From an uncultured Flavobacteriaceae bacterium (GTDB taxonomy: Bacteria > Bacteroidota > Bacteroidia > Flavobacteriales > Flavobacteriaceae), in contig CANMLX010000001.1 in assembly GCA_947498845.1 (NCBI GenBank), forward strand, positions 62,001-126,000: 64,000 nucleotides of DNA, written 5' to 3'. Position numbers and translations under genes: made by a program. Shown piece after piece: positions 1 through 7,765 of this stretch. Every line of letters begins with the position of its first letter. Positions within the stretch are counted from its first letter, which is position 1. The notes under the pieces are model-generated. The model did not search any database. It saw only the letters and a list, made by a program, of their open reading frames with translations, and was not told where the DNA came from.

Positions 1-201
1 AGAGCTTTCAGCATTTAGTTTAAAAGTCTCTATGCCTTCAAAATCCACACAGGAATTTGAAGCACCTGTATCAAGTATAAAAAGTCCTTTTTGCCCATTT
101 ATAGATGCTTTTATTTCGAAATGATTAGTCTTTGTAAAATGTAGTTTAACCTTGGTGTAACCTTTGTTAAGAAGATATGTTTGTAGGTTTTCTATAGACA
201 T
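1..201 (-). CDS. Retropepsin-like aspartic protease, N-terminal part (cut by window edge)
   Basis: The reading frame opens with ATG at 201 and runs off the left edge, giving 67 residues. It contains LFILDTGASNSCVDF at about residues 41-55, the D-T-G-A catalytic loop of clan AA (retropepsin-like) aspartic proteases, preceded by a typical beta-hairpin (FEIKASINGQKG). There is no signal peptide, so the protein is probably cytoplasmic. Its first 35 bases overlap the last codons of the CHAT gene (167-201), which implies translational coupling. The rest of the enzyme lies outside the window, so neither the second half nor its full length can be judged. Such enzymes work as dimers when short. Substrate unknown. 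Confidence 0.75.
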   Translation of the reverse strand, partial: MSIENLQTYLLNKGYTKVKLHFTKTNHFEIKASINGQKGLFILDTGASNSCVDFEGIETFKLNAESS

Positions 202-2731
202 GAGTTTTTGTTTTTACAACAATAACTAGCAATATAATAAGAAATATTATGCTAAAAACTATAAAAAAGCTATTGTTATTAGTTTTTTTAGCTTCCAGGC
301 TACCATAGTAAACAAAAGCGCTCCAGTAATAAGGCGATTTACGGTAGTTGCTTATAGTCTTGTTTTTTAAATAGTCTATTTTAGATTTATGATTAGCTCT
401 ATAAAAGGATTTATTTTTACTAAAACTTTTATAAAACGATGCTATAATTTGTGAGGTAGACTTATCATTTATTTTCCACAGAGAAAATAATATGTTTTGT
501 ACACCAGCATATTGAAAACCTCTGGCTATACTCATGGCACCTTCCCCTTTACGCATTTTTCCAATACCTGTTTCGCAAGCACTTAAAACGACTAAGCGTG
601 AATTTAGATTCATACTATACAGTTCATTTAATAATAATGTACTATCATAAAAATCTATCGAAGCTGGAACTATAGAATTTCCGCCACTGGCATGAGACGA
701 TAGATGGAGTATCCCATAATTTTTAGCCAGCTTTTTAAAGTTTTGTTTAGAGGCTTCATGATGCATTAGTATTTTTGAATTCATTTTGCCTTTAATTGCG
801 TTAGCTTCTTCTATGGAGTAGTTAAGTGCTCTGTTAGAATTACTAAATACTGGAAAAAAACCTATTACATTTTTATCTTTTATAGCGGTTGTATTCAATG
901 TGTATAAGAAAGCACTGGAATTGTAAACAATAGTTTGATCCTTAATTACAAAGGGCATATTAGAAAATGATAGGGTTTGCGTATGCTGTGTTAAAAGTGC
1001 TTCAAAAGGAATAAAGCTTAATGGACCATCTGGCACAATAATTATGTTTTTATAATTAGAAACAGCATTAAATTTTAACAGTTTAAATACACTAAATGCA
1101 TTTTTAGAAAACTTTGGAATGTTATCATTTATTAGTGCAGCATTATCAAACAAGTGAATAAACGCTATAACTTTAGCTTCCGCTTTGGACGTTAAATCTA
1201 TGTGATGCATTAAAATATTTTTAGAAGTAATAATAAATTGGTATATGGTATGTTTTCCATAAAAATACTCAACCAAAGCGCCTTTGTCTTTATGCAATTT
1301 ACGCTGTATTACCTCTAAAGAAATACCATGCCTTTCTTCTAAAAATGTTTGTGAAATTTTATGTTTTATAGTTTTTAATTGTAGACTTATCTCTGTAAGT
1401 TTTTTATTGAAATTTGTAATAGATGAAACGTTATTTTTACCTAATCGTTCCCTAATAAGTAGGCCTGTAAAATGTTCCTGTTGTTTTAAAAGGCTGTATT
1501 CTTTTAGTAGTAAACTATCATTTGGGTGTTTTTCTAAACGTAGTTTTTTTTGAAAAATCTCTTTTAAGGTCGAAGCCTTACTTTGTTCGGAATATTGAAA
1601 CGCTTTTAAAATATACTGCTTGTCTTTGGTGTTTTGATAAGCATGATATAGGAGATCGATACATTTTTCACTCCGTGTTTTATGCTTAGTTTGATTAAGG
1701 ATTTTGGCCTCTTGCGATGTCCATGTGTTACGGAGTAGATCTGCAACATAAAAGCTCAAATTATAAAATTTTAAAGCGTTATAAACATCGGTTTGTATTT
1801 CGGCATATAAATCAAAAATATCAATAAAAGTGTTTTCGGCATACAGCGCTTCTGTGTTGGGGATGGTATTGGGTTTTAAATGCTCAATTAATAGAAGTAA
1901 GGCTTCATTTAAACATTGCGATACTTTGGTAGGGGTATTTAAAAGCATGTAAAGTTCTGCTTCTTCAACCAAAAGTTTAGCTAAATAGCGTTTAGGGGCG
2001 TTTTTATTTGAAAATTGTTTAAGTTTTACCTTTTGAAACGCTTTCAATGCCTTATTATAATCGCCATTTTGTAGTGAGATTTTATAGGTGTTTTCATTGC
2101 TTATAAGATTAGAGTTTATAGAATACCCTAAAGCTATTTTACTTTCAGAATTAATGGCAATAAGTTTTGTTTTTTGATCTGGATGGTTGTTGGGATTATC
2201 TAAATATTTAGAAGTTAAATTAATAGCCGTTTCAAATTCGTGTATGGTATAGTAAAGTTGCGCAAGATTTATAATACCACTAATTTTCTGTTTATGATTT
2301 TGATGGTTCTCTGCTATAACTATGTATTGAGTTATAATAGTTTCGGCACTGGTAAAGTTGTTCGTTTTGGTATATAGATTTCCTAAAGGAATTAGGCAGC
2401 TTTCAACGATATCAAAATCTGAAATTTTAGAAAGCCCATTATATTCAAAACGTTTTAATGCATCTTCATAGGTTATTATGGCTTGTTTTAGTTGTGATTG
2501 TTGATCTAAAAAATAACCTTTATGACATTGTAGAAATACCAAAGCTAATTGCTCATCTTTGGTGTTAACCTGATGTTTAAAGTCTAATTCTTTTTGTTGT
2601 AATAGTTTAAGAGATGCGTTATTTGGGGCTGCTATAAACGTTTCGGCAGCAACGTAAATAGCTTCTTCTAAATGTTGTCCAAATAGATAAAAACTTTGAA
2701 GCGATAGTAAGATAAAGAATAGCTTTTTCAC
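167..2731 (-). CDS. TPR-CHAT domain protein, exported and membrane-anchored
   Basis: The 854-residue protein has a signal peptide (MKKLFFILLSLQSFYLFGQ), a long helical TPR-like region at about residues 25-400, and a CHAT caspase-like domain at about 470-815. The catalytic pair is visible: His680 in HLSSHASGG and Cys719 in VVLSACETGIG. A single membrane helix follows at about 822-840, with a basic tail after it. This topology puts TPR and CHAT domains outside the cytoplasm, held by the C-terminal helix. CHAT domains are cysteine peptidases of the caspase/separase clan, often kept inactive by their TPR domain until triggered. The downstream aspartic protease gene overlaps it. It lies in a minus-strand series divergent from an ECF sigma factor, which suggests a role in proteolytic signalling; that role is inferred. 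Confidence 0.88.
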   Translation of the reverse strand: MKKLFFILLSLQSFYLFGQHLEEAIYVAAETFIAAPNNASLKLLQQKELDFKHQVNTKDEQLALVFLQCHKGYFLDQQSQLKQAIITYEDALKRFEYNGLSKISDFDIVESCLIPLGNLYTKTNNFTSAETIITQYIVIAENHQNHKQKISGIINLAQLYYTIHEFETAINLTSKYLDNPNNHPDQKTKLIAINSESKIALGYSINSNLISNENTYKISLQNGDYNKALKAFQKVKLKQFSNKNAPKRYLAKLLVEEAELYMLLNTPTKVSQCLNEALLLLIEHLKPNTIPNTEALYAENTFIDIFDLYAEIQTDVYNALKFYNLSFYVADLLRNTWTSQEAKILNQTKHKTRSEKCIDLLYHAYQNTKDKQYILKAFQYSEQSKASTLKEIFQKKLRLEKHPNDSLLLKEYSLLKQQEHFTGLLIRERLGKNNVSSITNFNKKLTEISLQLKTIKHKISQTFLEERHGISLEVIQRKLHKDKGALVEYFYGKHTIYQFIITSKNILMHHIDLTSKAEAKVIAFIHLFDNAALINDNIPKFSKNAFSVFKLLKFNAVSNYKNIIIVPDGPLSFIPFEALLTQHTQTLSFSNMPFVIKDQTIVYNSSAFLYTLNTTAIKDKNVIGFFPVFSNSNRALNYSIEEANAIKGKMNSKILMHHEASKQNFKKLAKNYGILHLSSHASGGNSIVPASIDFYDSTLLLNELYSMNLNSRLVVLSACETGIGKMRKGEGAMSIARGFQYAGVQNILFSLWKINDKSTSQIIASFYKSFSKNKSFYRANHKSKIDYLKNKTISNYRKSPYYWSAFVYYGSLEAKKTNNNSFFIVFSIIFLIILLVIVVKTKTHVYRKPTNISS

Positions 2732-2773
2732 AACATTTCATGTTTTTATTTAGTGGATGATAAAAAATGACAT

Positions 2774-2840
2774 GTCACATTGAGCGCAGTCGAAATACTT
2801 TAAAAAATCGAATCTTGAGAGTCTTTGACTGCGCTCAAAC
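2774..2840. repeat. Palindromic intergenic repeat (GAGCGCAGTC type)
   Basis: An inverted repeat lies between the PKD gene and the CHAT gene. The left arm has CATTGAGCGCAGTCGAAA at about 2778-2795 and the right arm has TTTGACTGCGCTCAAA at about 2824-2839. Elements with this core are common between genes in Flavobacteriaceae. On transcription it forms a stem, so it could attenuate read-through into the CHAT gene or stabilise the mRNA. A degenerate copy (GCTCAAGCGAAGTCGAGCAG) occurs near 34785. Confidence 0.6.
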
Positions 2841-2888
2841 CGGTATTCTGATATAAAATTAATTTTTGTCATGTACTAACATACGTTA

Positions 2889-4844
2889 TTAAAATTTCCA
2901 GATGGCATAAAATTGCCAATAGTTAAAGTTATCGTCAAAATTAAAAATATAACGCGCTCCTAAACTTGGTCCTATTCTAGAAAAACCAGCTGTAATATCC
3001 AATAAAGCCCCAGTTCTTAAATTTGTAAAAGAAGCTGTTTCTTCTGTATTTGTTAGTTCTCTGGAAGTTAAAGGTGCTTGTTGTTGAATACCTTCAAATT
3101 GCTCAATTAAAATAGTATTACCCCTTTTTTCGCTAACAGAAATGGTATTTTGTAAACCCGCACCCAATCCAATATAGTTATTAATATTATATCTTAACAA
3201 AATGGGGACATCCCAATCAAAGTTATTAAATGTTGTACTTGTTGATGTACGTTGTCTAAACCTAAAACCACTTGCATTTTGAATTATTTCATCTAGTATT
3301 TGGGTATTCGAATCGTATTTATGTAGGTTATTTAAAAGCTCTACCTGCCAATACCAGCGATAGGATTTATATGGAGATACTGTTGCGCCAATAAAATAGC
3401 TTTCGGAGTTTTTTAAATCACTAAAAAAGTTATAACCAGCCTTAGCTCCTATTGATATCCCTGGTAAAAAACGTGTGGTTGAATAATTGGTAATTATGGG
3501 GTCGTTTTTATCAAAGATTATGGCGGTTCTGCTTTTTGTCTTTTTTTTATGAAAATCTTTGGCAAACTTGATATTATATTTTACAAAGCCCTTAGTAGAA
3601 TCGTATTCTTTTACATTTTTTTGTTCGCTACCGGGTAAGTATATATTTTTAAACGTAAAAATGGCTTGATTTTGGGTAAATGTAGTGTCTAAGCAACTGT
3701 AATTTACCTTGTATTTTGGACAAATTTTACATTTGGGGTACATATTGGTTACTTCAAGTGTGGATTTATCCAGCATTTCAGGAATATCTGTTTCTAATTT
3801 TATGGTTCTGGCTGGACCTTCACCATTATTTTGGAATTTAATTTTATACTTTAACGTTTTAAAACGTACAAGCCTGTAATTCATAAAAGTACCATTAGAG
3901 GACATTTTATTAGGATCGTGAGACGTGACAATTTCCATTTCCATGTCCTTAACTTTATGATTATCGTAATTAGCATCGGGTACATAAATACCACGAACAG
4001 AAATAATAGCACTTGTGTCTTTTACCATTTCTGGAGTGGTTTTAAGGCTAAAAAAAACATTTCTTTCTTCTTGTGGTTTCATGTTATCAAATTCCAATAT
4101 GTCCCAGTTTTTATATAATGCTTTTGAAGCCGAAATAGTTAAAGGCAAGTTTATTCTGTCTGTAGAATCCTGAGCCATAGTTTTAAGGGCCAAAATAGAG
4201 TTTTCGGTAGAGGCTAATAGTGTATTATCTAATTGAGGTGGTTGTTGTGTATAGGCAAAGGCAGGTGCAGGTATTGTTTTTTCGTTATGATAAGTTCTGG
4301 TTTCTGTTACAACAAAATTGTCTGCGTTATATTTTTGTTCATTATAGAATAGGTATAGTTTCCCATTAGTTACATAGTCTTTAGTGTTCTTATAGCGCAT
4401 TACCGCTACAATTTCCTGATCTGGGATAGGTTCTCTGTTTCTTATAATGTCAAAATCTGTAGTCATTGTAGCGATGTCTTTAGAAGTCTCTGAAATAGAA
4501 TTGACGGCAATTTTTTTAGGTCTAGTGGTTGGTGGTTTCCCTGTATCGTAGTTGTTTGTTGCCCACATACTAACTTTATAGCCCCCTTTTTTCTTGTAAG
4601 TGTGTTTAGGGCTTTTCTCTTTGCTGTACTTACCATCTCCAAATTCCCAAAAATATGAGTAGAAGGCTTTAGGAGCTCCTGCTATTTGATTAAGTGTTGG
4701 CGTTTCTGGAGAAAAAATAACGCTATTATCTTTTATACTATGTTTAATTGTAGCAGTTCTGGTAATTGTATCGTTTATAAGTTCTTGTGTTTTTCCAAAT
4801 AAAGGATAAAGTATAATTAAAAGTGTGATAATACATTTTTCCAT
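2889..4844 (-). CDS. PKD-domain protein with C-terminal outer-membrane barrel-like region
   Basis: I place the start at 4844 because it yields a clean signal peptide (MEKCIITLLIILYPLFGKTQ); an in-frame ATG at 4949 would add 35 residues unlike a leader. From 4844 the product has 651 residues. A PKD domain is visible at about residues 40-115 (FWEFGDGKYSKEKSPKHTY, then YKVSMWATNNYDTG). A middle beta-rich part has FKTLKYKIKFQNNGEGPA, like the DUF11/DUF7619 repeats of exported Bacteroidota proteins. The last 200 residues look like outer-membrane beta-strands and end in YWQFYAIWKF, with the terminal Phe typical of barrels. Function unknown; probably binds surface ligands or anchors partners. It is preceded by a GGGTAACA box shared with two neighbours. 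Confidence 0.75.
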   Translation of the reverse strand: MEKCIITLLIILYPLFGKTQELINDTITRTATIKHSIKDNSVIFSPETPTLNQIAGAPKAFYSYFWEFGDGKYSKEKSPKHTYKKKGGYKVSMWATNNYDTGKPPTTRPKKIAVNSISETSKDIATMTTDFDIIRNREPIPDQEIVAVMRYKNTKDYVTNGKLYLFYNEQKYNADNFVVTETRTYHNEKTIPAPAFAYTQQPPQLDNTLLASTENSILALKTMAQDSTDRINLPLTISASKALYKNWDILEFDNMKPQEERNVFFSLKTTPEMVKDTSAIISVRGIYVPDANYDNHKVKDMEMEIVTSHDPNKMSSNGTFMNYRLVRFKTLKYKIKFQNNGEGPARTIKLETDIPEMLDKSTLEVTNMYPKCKICPKYKVNYSCLDTTFTQNQAIFTFKNIYLPGSEQKNVKEYDSTKGFVKYNIKFAKDFHKKKTKSRTAIIFDKNDPIITNYSTTRFLPGISIGAKAGYNFFSDLKNSESYFIGATVSPYKSYRWYWQVELLNNLHKYDSNTQILDEIIQNASGFRFRQRTSTSTTFNNFDWDVPILLRYNINNYIGLGAGLQNTISVSEKRGNTILIEQFEGIQQQAPLTSRELTNTEETASFTNLRTGALLDITAGFSRIGPSLGARYIFNFDDNFNYWQFYAIWKF

Positions 4845-5007
4845 AATTAAGGGTGTGTTTATAAATATACAAAACAGCATTTTAATGCACTGTAGTTGTT
4901 TATGTAGAGCATAAAAAAAGCATGTTAGCGCATAATACAATGATAACAATTGAAATGAGAAAGATTATATTAATGTCGTTTTTTGAAGATTTCATCTTTT
5001 TATTTTA

Positions 5008-5035
5008 GATACAAAATCACCTTAATTTGTTACCC
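5008..5035 (-). promoter_or_regulatory. Candidate ECF-type promoter of the PKD gene (GGGTAACA box)
   Basis: Read on the minus strand, GGGTAACA (5028-5035) is followed after 16 bases by TATC (5008-5011). The same GGGTAACAA box precedes the genes at 6156 and 6779. ECF sigma factors recognise a -35 with an AAC core, so this fits a target of the sigma factor encoded at 7178. This is inferred from sequence alone. The 5' leader to the start at 4844 would be about 155 bases. Confidence 0.45.
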
Positions 5036-5040
5036 CTTTT

Positions 5041-5075
5041 TTTTCTAAAAATCCCAGAAACTTTGTTTCTGGGAT
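5041..5075 (-). terminator. Intrinsic terminator of the lipoprotein gene
   Basis: The hairpin ATCCCAGAAA-n5-TTTCTGGGAT at 5051-5075 has a perfect 10-bp stem and, on the minus strand, is followed by a T-rich run. It lies between the stop of the gene at 5128 and the candidate promoter of the PKD gene, so the two are probably separate transcription units. Confidence 0.7.
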
Positions 5076-5127
5076 AAAAAGTAGGTTAACCATAAAAAGC
5101 AAAAACATAACTAAGTAAACTAACTAT

Positions 5128-6156
5128 TTAGGGCAAATCGTTTATTATTATGGTTAATTGAGCTTCTGTTACTATAGCCATGTCGTCTTCTGTAAATGTT
5201 ATAATGCCATTTTCTATAATTGTTACAGGTTTTATAGCATATTTCCAATTATCACCATCTTCTGTAGCAAAAATGGCATGACATTCTAATCCTACAGGGA
5301 TTTGTCCATAATGTTCACTAAAAATTCCAGTATCAGGATTATAAGTATCTAACTGAGCCAGACCAGTATTTTCGCCATCATAAGATAAGTATATAGCACT
5401 ATTTGTATTGTTGTATCCTTCTGGTATGGTTGCTTGTAATGTTGTTTTTGGTCTGGGATCGTTATAAAAGCGATCTACATTAGACCATCCAAACGATTGA
5501 AAAAAACCGTAATAATTATTACCTTCGGCAAACACATTTCCACCTTGGGCACCAGTATCATCTCTTTCTTCTTCATCCCAAACTAAGTCTCCGTTATCGT
5601 CTATACGACCATTCCATAAAATCATCTCATTATCGGGGTCACCGGTAAGGTTAGTTGGAATTGTCATTTGAAAGCCGCAAGTAGTTTCTAAAGCCTCACC
5701 ATTTTGGGTAGCGTTTACAAAAAATTCCCCACCAGAAATTAGCAAAGCTTTATCACCGTTTGGCATTGTGCCCATAGTAGGTTTGTTAGTTGTAAGCATG
5801 CTTCCTTTATCAAATAGTTCAATAAATTCAAGATCTACATTCCCAGTAATAGCACTACCGTTTAAAGTTAAACAGCTTGTATTTATATTAATCACCACGC
5901 CCTTTTCAGAGGTTAGCGTAACAGAAGGATCACTTGTATTAAATTGAAAGTTTTGTGTAGCATTTTCTAACGCAGCGTCTTGAAGGGCGTTAAAATCTTC
6001 TGCAGTTGGACGAATTATAATATCGTTATTATCGCCATCGTCATTGTTTTTTGAGCAGCTAGTTAATAATAAAGTAACCGTTAAAAAAGTGCCAATAATA
6101 TGTTTTAATGTTTTACATGTAGCTCTAAAATTATTTGATTCTTGTGTGGTTTTCAT
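5128..6156 (-). CDS. Exported lipoprotein of unknown function
   Basis: The 342-residue protein has a lipoprotein signal with lipobox LLTSC and lipidated Cys34. An acidic linker rich in D and N follows (KNNDDGDNND). The mature part contains SVTLTSEKGVVININTSCL and SAITGNVDLEFIELFDKGSM, which resemble carboxypeptidase-regulatory or adhesin-like beta domains in Bacteroidota lipoproteins. I do not recognise a catalytic motif. It has its own terminator downstream and a candidate GGGTAACA promoter only about 33 bases upstream of the start. Probably an envelope component of the sigma-linked cluster. Confidence 0.75.
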   Translation of the reverse strand: MKTTQESNNFRATCKTLKHIIGTFLTVTLLLTSCSKNNDDGDNNDIIIRPTAEDFNALQDAALENATQNFQFNTSDPSVTLTSEKGVVININTSCLTLNGSAITGNVDLEFIELFDKGSMLTTNKPTMGTMPNGDKALLISGGEFFVNATQNGEALETTCGFQMTIPTNLTGDPDNEMILWNGRIDDNGDLVWDEEERDDTGAQGGNVFAEGNNYYGFFQSFGWSNVDRFYNDPRPKTTLQATIPEGYNNTNSAIYLSYDGENTGLAQLDTYNPDTGIFSEHYGQIPVGLECHAIFATEDGDNWKYAIKPVTIIENGIITFTEDDMAIVTEAQLTIIINDLP

Positions 6157-6188
6157 GAGTATTAAGGTTTTAAATTGTTTTACATATT

Positions 6189-6218
6189 GATATAAAACAG
6201 GGTAATAATTTGTTACCC
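6189..6218 (-). promoter_or_regulatory. Candidate ECF-type promoter of the lipoprotein gene
   Basis: On the minus strand GGGTAACA (6211-6218) is followed after 18 bases by TATC (6189-6192), 33 bases from the ATG at 6156. The box is also one arm of a palindrome, CAGGGTAA at 6198-6205 against TTACCCTG at 6213-6220, which could serve as an operator. The shared box and good placement make this the best of the three copies. Confidence 0.5.
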
Positions 6219-6241
6219 TGTTTTGGTAATTTTTTTTATTA

Positions 6242-6298
6242 GTGAAACTCTATTTTTAAAAAATTGTATGCCAATGCATTCAAAATAGTAAGTTGAAC
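6242..6298. repeat. Repeat A, copy 1
   Basis: The unit begins GTGAAACTCTATTTTTAAAA and ends ATTCAAAATAGTAAGTTGAAC. Its arms CTATTTT and AAAATAG pair around a loop of about 20 bases. Related copies lie at 6891, 25178 and 44349. A short hairpin, ATCCCGCT/AGCGGGAT, follows at about 6301-6322; copy 3 has a degenerate form of it. Confidence 0.7.
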
Positions 6299-6386
6299 TA
6301 ATCCCGCTTTTTTAGCGGGATATCAGGTTTAACCCCTTTGCTCTTGGGTATTTTAAACTCTAGTGTTAGACTAAGATTAGTACTTT

Positions 6387-6779
6387 TTATTCTTGAGGTT
6401 GACTTATAATTATTTTTGAAACTATAGCGTCTCCTGAGGCAACTAATGCTATCATTTTATGCGCATAGGCTTCTTTAGAAGTATATCCTTTTGCATAACC
6501 GGTATTGGTTTTTACTTCCCAGAAATAATTTCTTTTTTTATTCAAGTCACTTTTTAAGATTAGGTAGCTTGTTATTTTTTTACTTCTAATAATTTCGTTT
6601 TTAGAAGAAAGCGATAACATGTATTCTGCCTTTTTTAAACTAAGCGATGTGCCAGAATAGTAGCCTTTATTAGTTGTTACTTCCCAATCAAAAACCTGCG
6701 CGATATGGTTTTTGTTTGTAGCATTTACATGTAATAGTGAGCATATTACAGTGGTAATAATTAAAATGAGTTTTTTCAT
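6387..6779 (-). CDS. Small exported protein with two internal repeats
   Basis: The 130-residue product starts with a signal peptide (MKKLILIITTVICSLLHVNA). The mature part is two copies of a unit of about 45 residues: WEVTTNKGYYSGTSLSLKKA at about residues 32-51 and WEVKTNTGYAKGYTSKEAYA at about 87-106, each followed by a helix and a basic beta-strand (IIRSKKITS and AIVSKIIIS). The unit matches no family I can name. It is the first gene of the minus-strand series and is preceded by a GGGTAACA box. Probably a soluble periplasmic or secreted protein. Confidence 0.7.
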   Translation of the reverse strand: MKKLILIITTVICSLLHVNATNKNHIAQVFDWEVTTNKGYYSGTSLSLKKAEYMLSLSSKNEIIRSKKITSYLILKSDLNKKRNYFWEVKTNTGYAKGYTSKEAYAHKMIALVASGDAIVSKIIISQPQE

Positions 6780-6870
6780 GATTTCTAAATGTTTATTGTT
6801 ATTAAATTTTAGCTTTAAAAATGTGAGGCTATTTTGCTTTCACACCCTTACATCAAATCCATTTAGAAAT

Positions 6871-6878
6871 TGTTACCC
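6871..6878 (-). promoter_or_regulatory. GGGTAACA box upstream of the small exported protein
   Basis: The minus-strand sequence GAGGGTAACAATTTC lies about 92 bases upstream of the start at 6779. It matches the boxes at 5028 and 6211, but no clear TATC -10 is seen at 16-18 bases, where GATGTA occurs instead. This is weaker evidence for a promoter than the other two copies. Confidence 0.35.
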
Positions 6879-6890
6879 TCTTTTTTGTTA

Positions 6891-6937
6891 ATGAAACTCT
6901 ATTTTGAAAAATTGTATAGTAAGGTAGTAAGTTGAAT
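6891..6937. repeat. Repeat A, copy 2 (degenerate)
   Basis: This copy begins ATGAAACTCTATTTTGAAAA and ends TAGTAAGTTGAA, but has lost most of the right arm. It lies in the 398-base gap between the divergent genes at 6779 and 7178. Confidence 0.5.
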
Positions 6938-6941
6938 TACA

Positions 6942-7070
6942 AGCTGTCTAAAAAGTTATTCGTAATGTTATTCAGAACATAGTGATGAATCTTAATTTTG
7001 TTTCAAATCAGGTTTTTGTGGTTTAATAAGATGCTTCGTTTTATTTAGAATAACACTTTTTAGACAGTCT
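6942..7070. repeat. Long palindromic element between the sigma factor and the minus-strand cluster
   Basis: Terminal arms AGCTGTCTAAAAAGTTATTC (6942-6961) and GAATAACACTTTTTAGACAG (7049-7068) are nearly perfect complements, about 20 bp long, around an 87-base centre that encodes nothing visible. With the promoter box and repeat A it fills the gap 6780-7177. It looks like a small non-autonomous palindromic element and not a terminator, given the loop size. Confidence 0.6.
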
Positions 7071-7177
7071 CTACAGGTTTAATATCTCAATCCTCATAGT
7101 ACTTTTTTGAGTCCTGAGCTTGTTTTGGAGTTAATACTTTTTATTTTTTTAAATTAGTTGCAAATACAGAGTGCATA

Positions 7178-7756
7178 ATGGCAGAAAAAAAAATACATGA
7201 AGACCAAAAGTATATAGACGGGTTATTGCAAAATAACTCGTTTATTATAAAAGCCATTTATGATAAGTTTGTGCCTAAGGTTGTAAATTATATAAAGCAA
7301 AACAATGGTGATTTAGATAAGGCAAAAGATGTTGTTCAGGACACACTAGTAACTATTTACAACCAGGCAAGTCAAAAAAAATTGCAGTTAACCTGCCCTT
7401 TTGATGCTTATTTTTTTTTGTTATGTAAACGAAAGTGGTTAAACGAATTAAAAAAAAGGACTAATAAACAGGTAACAATAAACGAAACTGTTTTATCTAA
7501 AGATGATGAGGCTCAGGAACTGGCTTTAGAGACTTCTGTTTTTGAAGAAAAAGAAGCGTTGTTTAAGGAGATGTTTCAAAAATTAGGAACAGCTTGTAGA
7601 GATTTACTAAAAGCTACTTTTAAAATAAAATCTATGGAAGAAGTAGCAAAGCATATAGGTGTGTCTTATGCATATGCCAGAAAGAAAAAATCGTTATGTA
7701 TAGGTAAACTAACTAAGTTGGTGCAAGCGTCGTCTAAATTTAACCAACTTAAATAA
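7178..7756 (+). CDS. ECF-type RNA polymerase sigma factor
   Basis: The 192-residue protein has a sigma-70 region 2 at about residues 20-95 (AKDVVQDTLVTIYNQA, then FFLLCKRKWLNELKKR, the helix that contacts the -10 element) and a region 4 helix-turn-helix at about 135-185 (SMEEVAKHIGVSYAYARKKK). Length and layout fit Bacteroidota ECF sigma factors. The next gene begins 9 bases downstream and encodes a membrane protein of anti-sigma shape. It is divergent from the minus-strand envelope cluster, three of whose genes share a GGGTAACA box, so it is the obvious candidate regulator of that cluster. Confidence 0.9.
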   Translation: MAEKKIHEDQKYIDGLLQNNSFIIKAIYDKFVPKVVNYIKQNNGDLDKAKDVVQDTLVTIYNQASQKKLQLTCPFDAYFFLLCKRKWLNELKKRTNKQVTINETVLSKDDEAQELALETSVFEEKEALFKEMFQKLGTACRDLLKATFKIKSMEEVAKHIGVSYAYARKKKSLCIGKLTKLVQASSKFNQLK

Positions 7757-7765
7757 TTAATCGTT

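Noticed and set aside
4845..4949. N-terminal extension of the PKD gene to ATG 4949
   Set aside because: The extension hides the signal peptide that begins at 4844. It is not impossible, because the candidate promoter lies 59 bases upstream of 4949.
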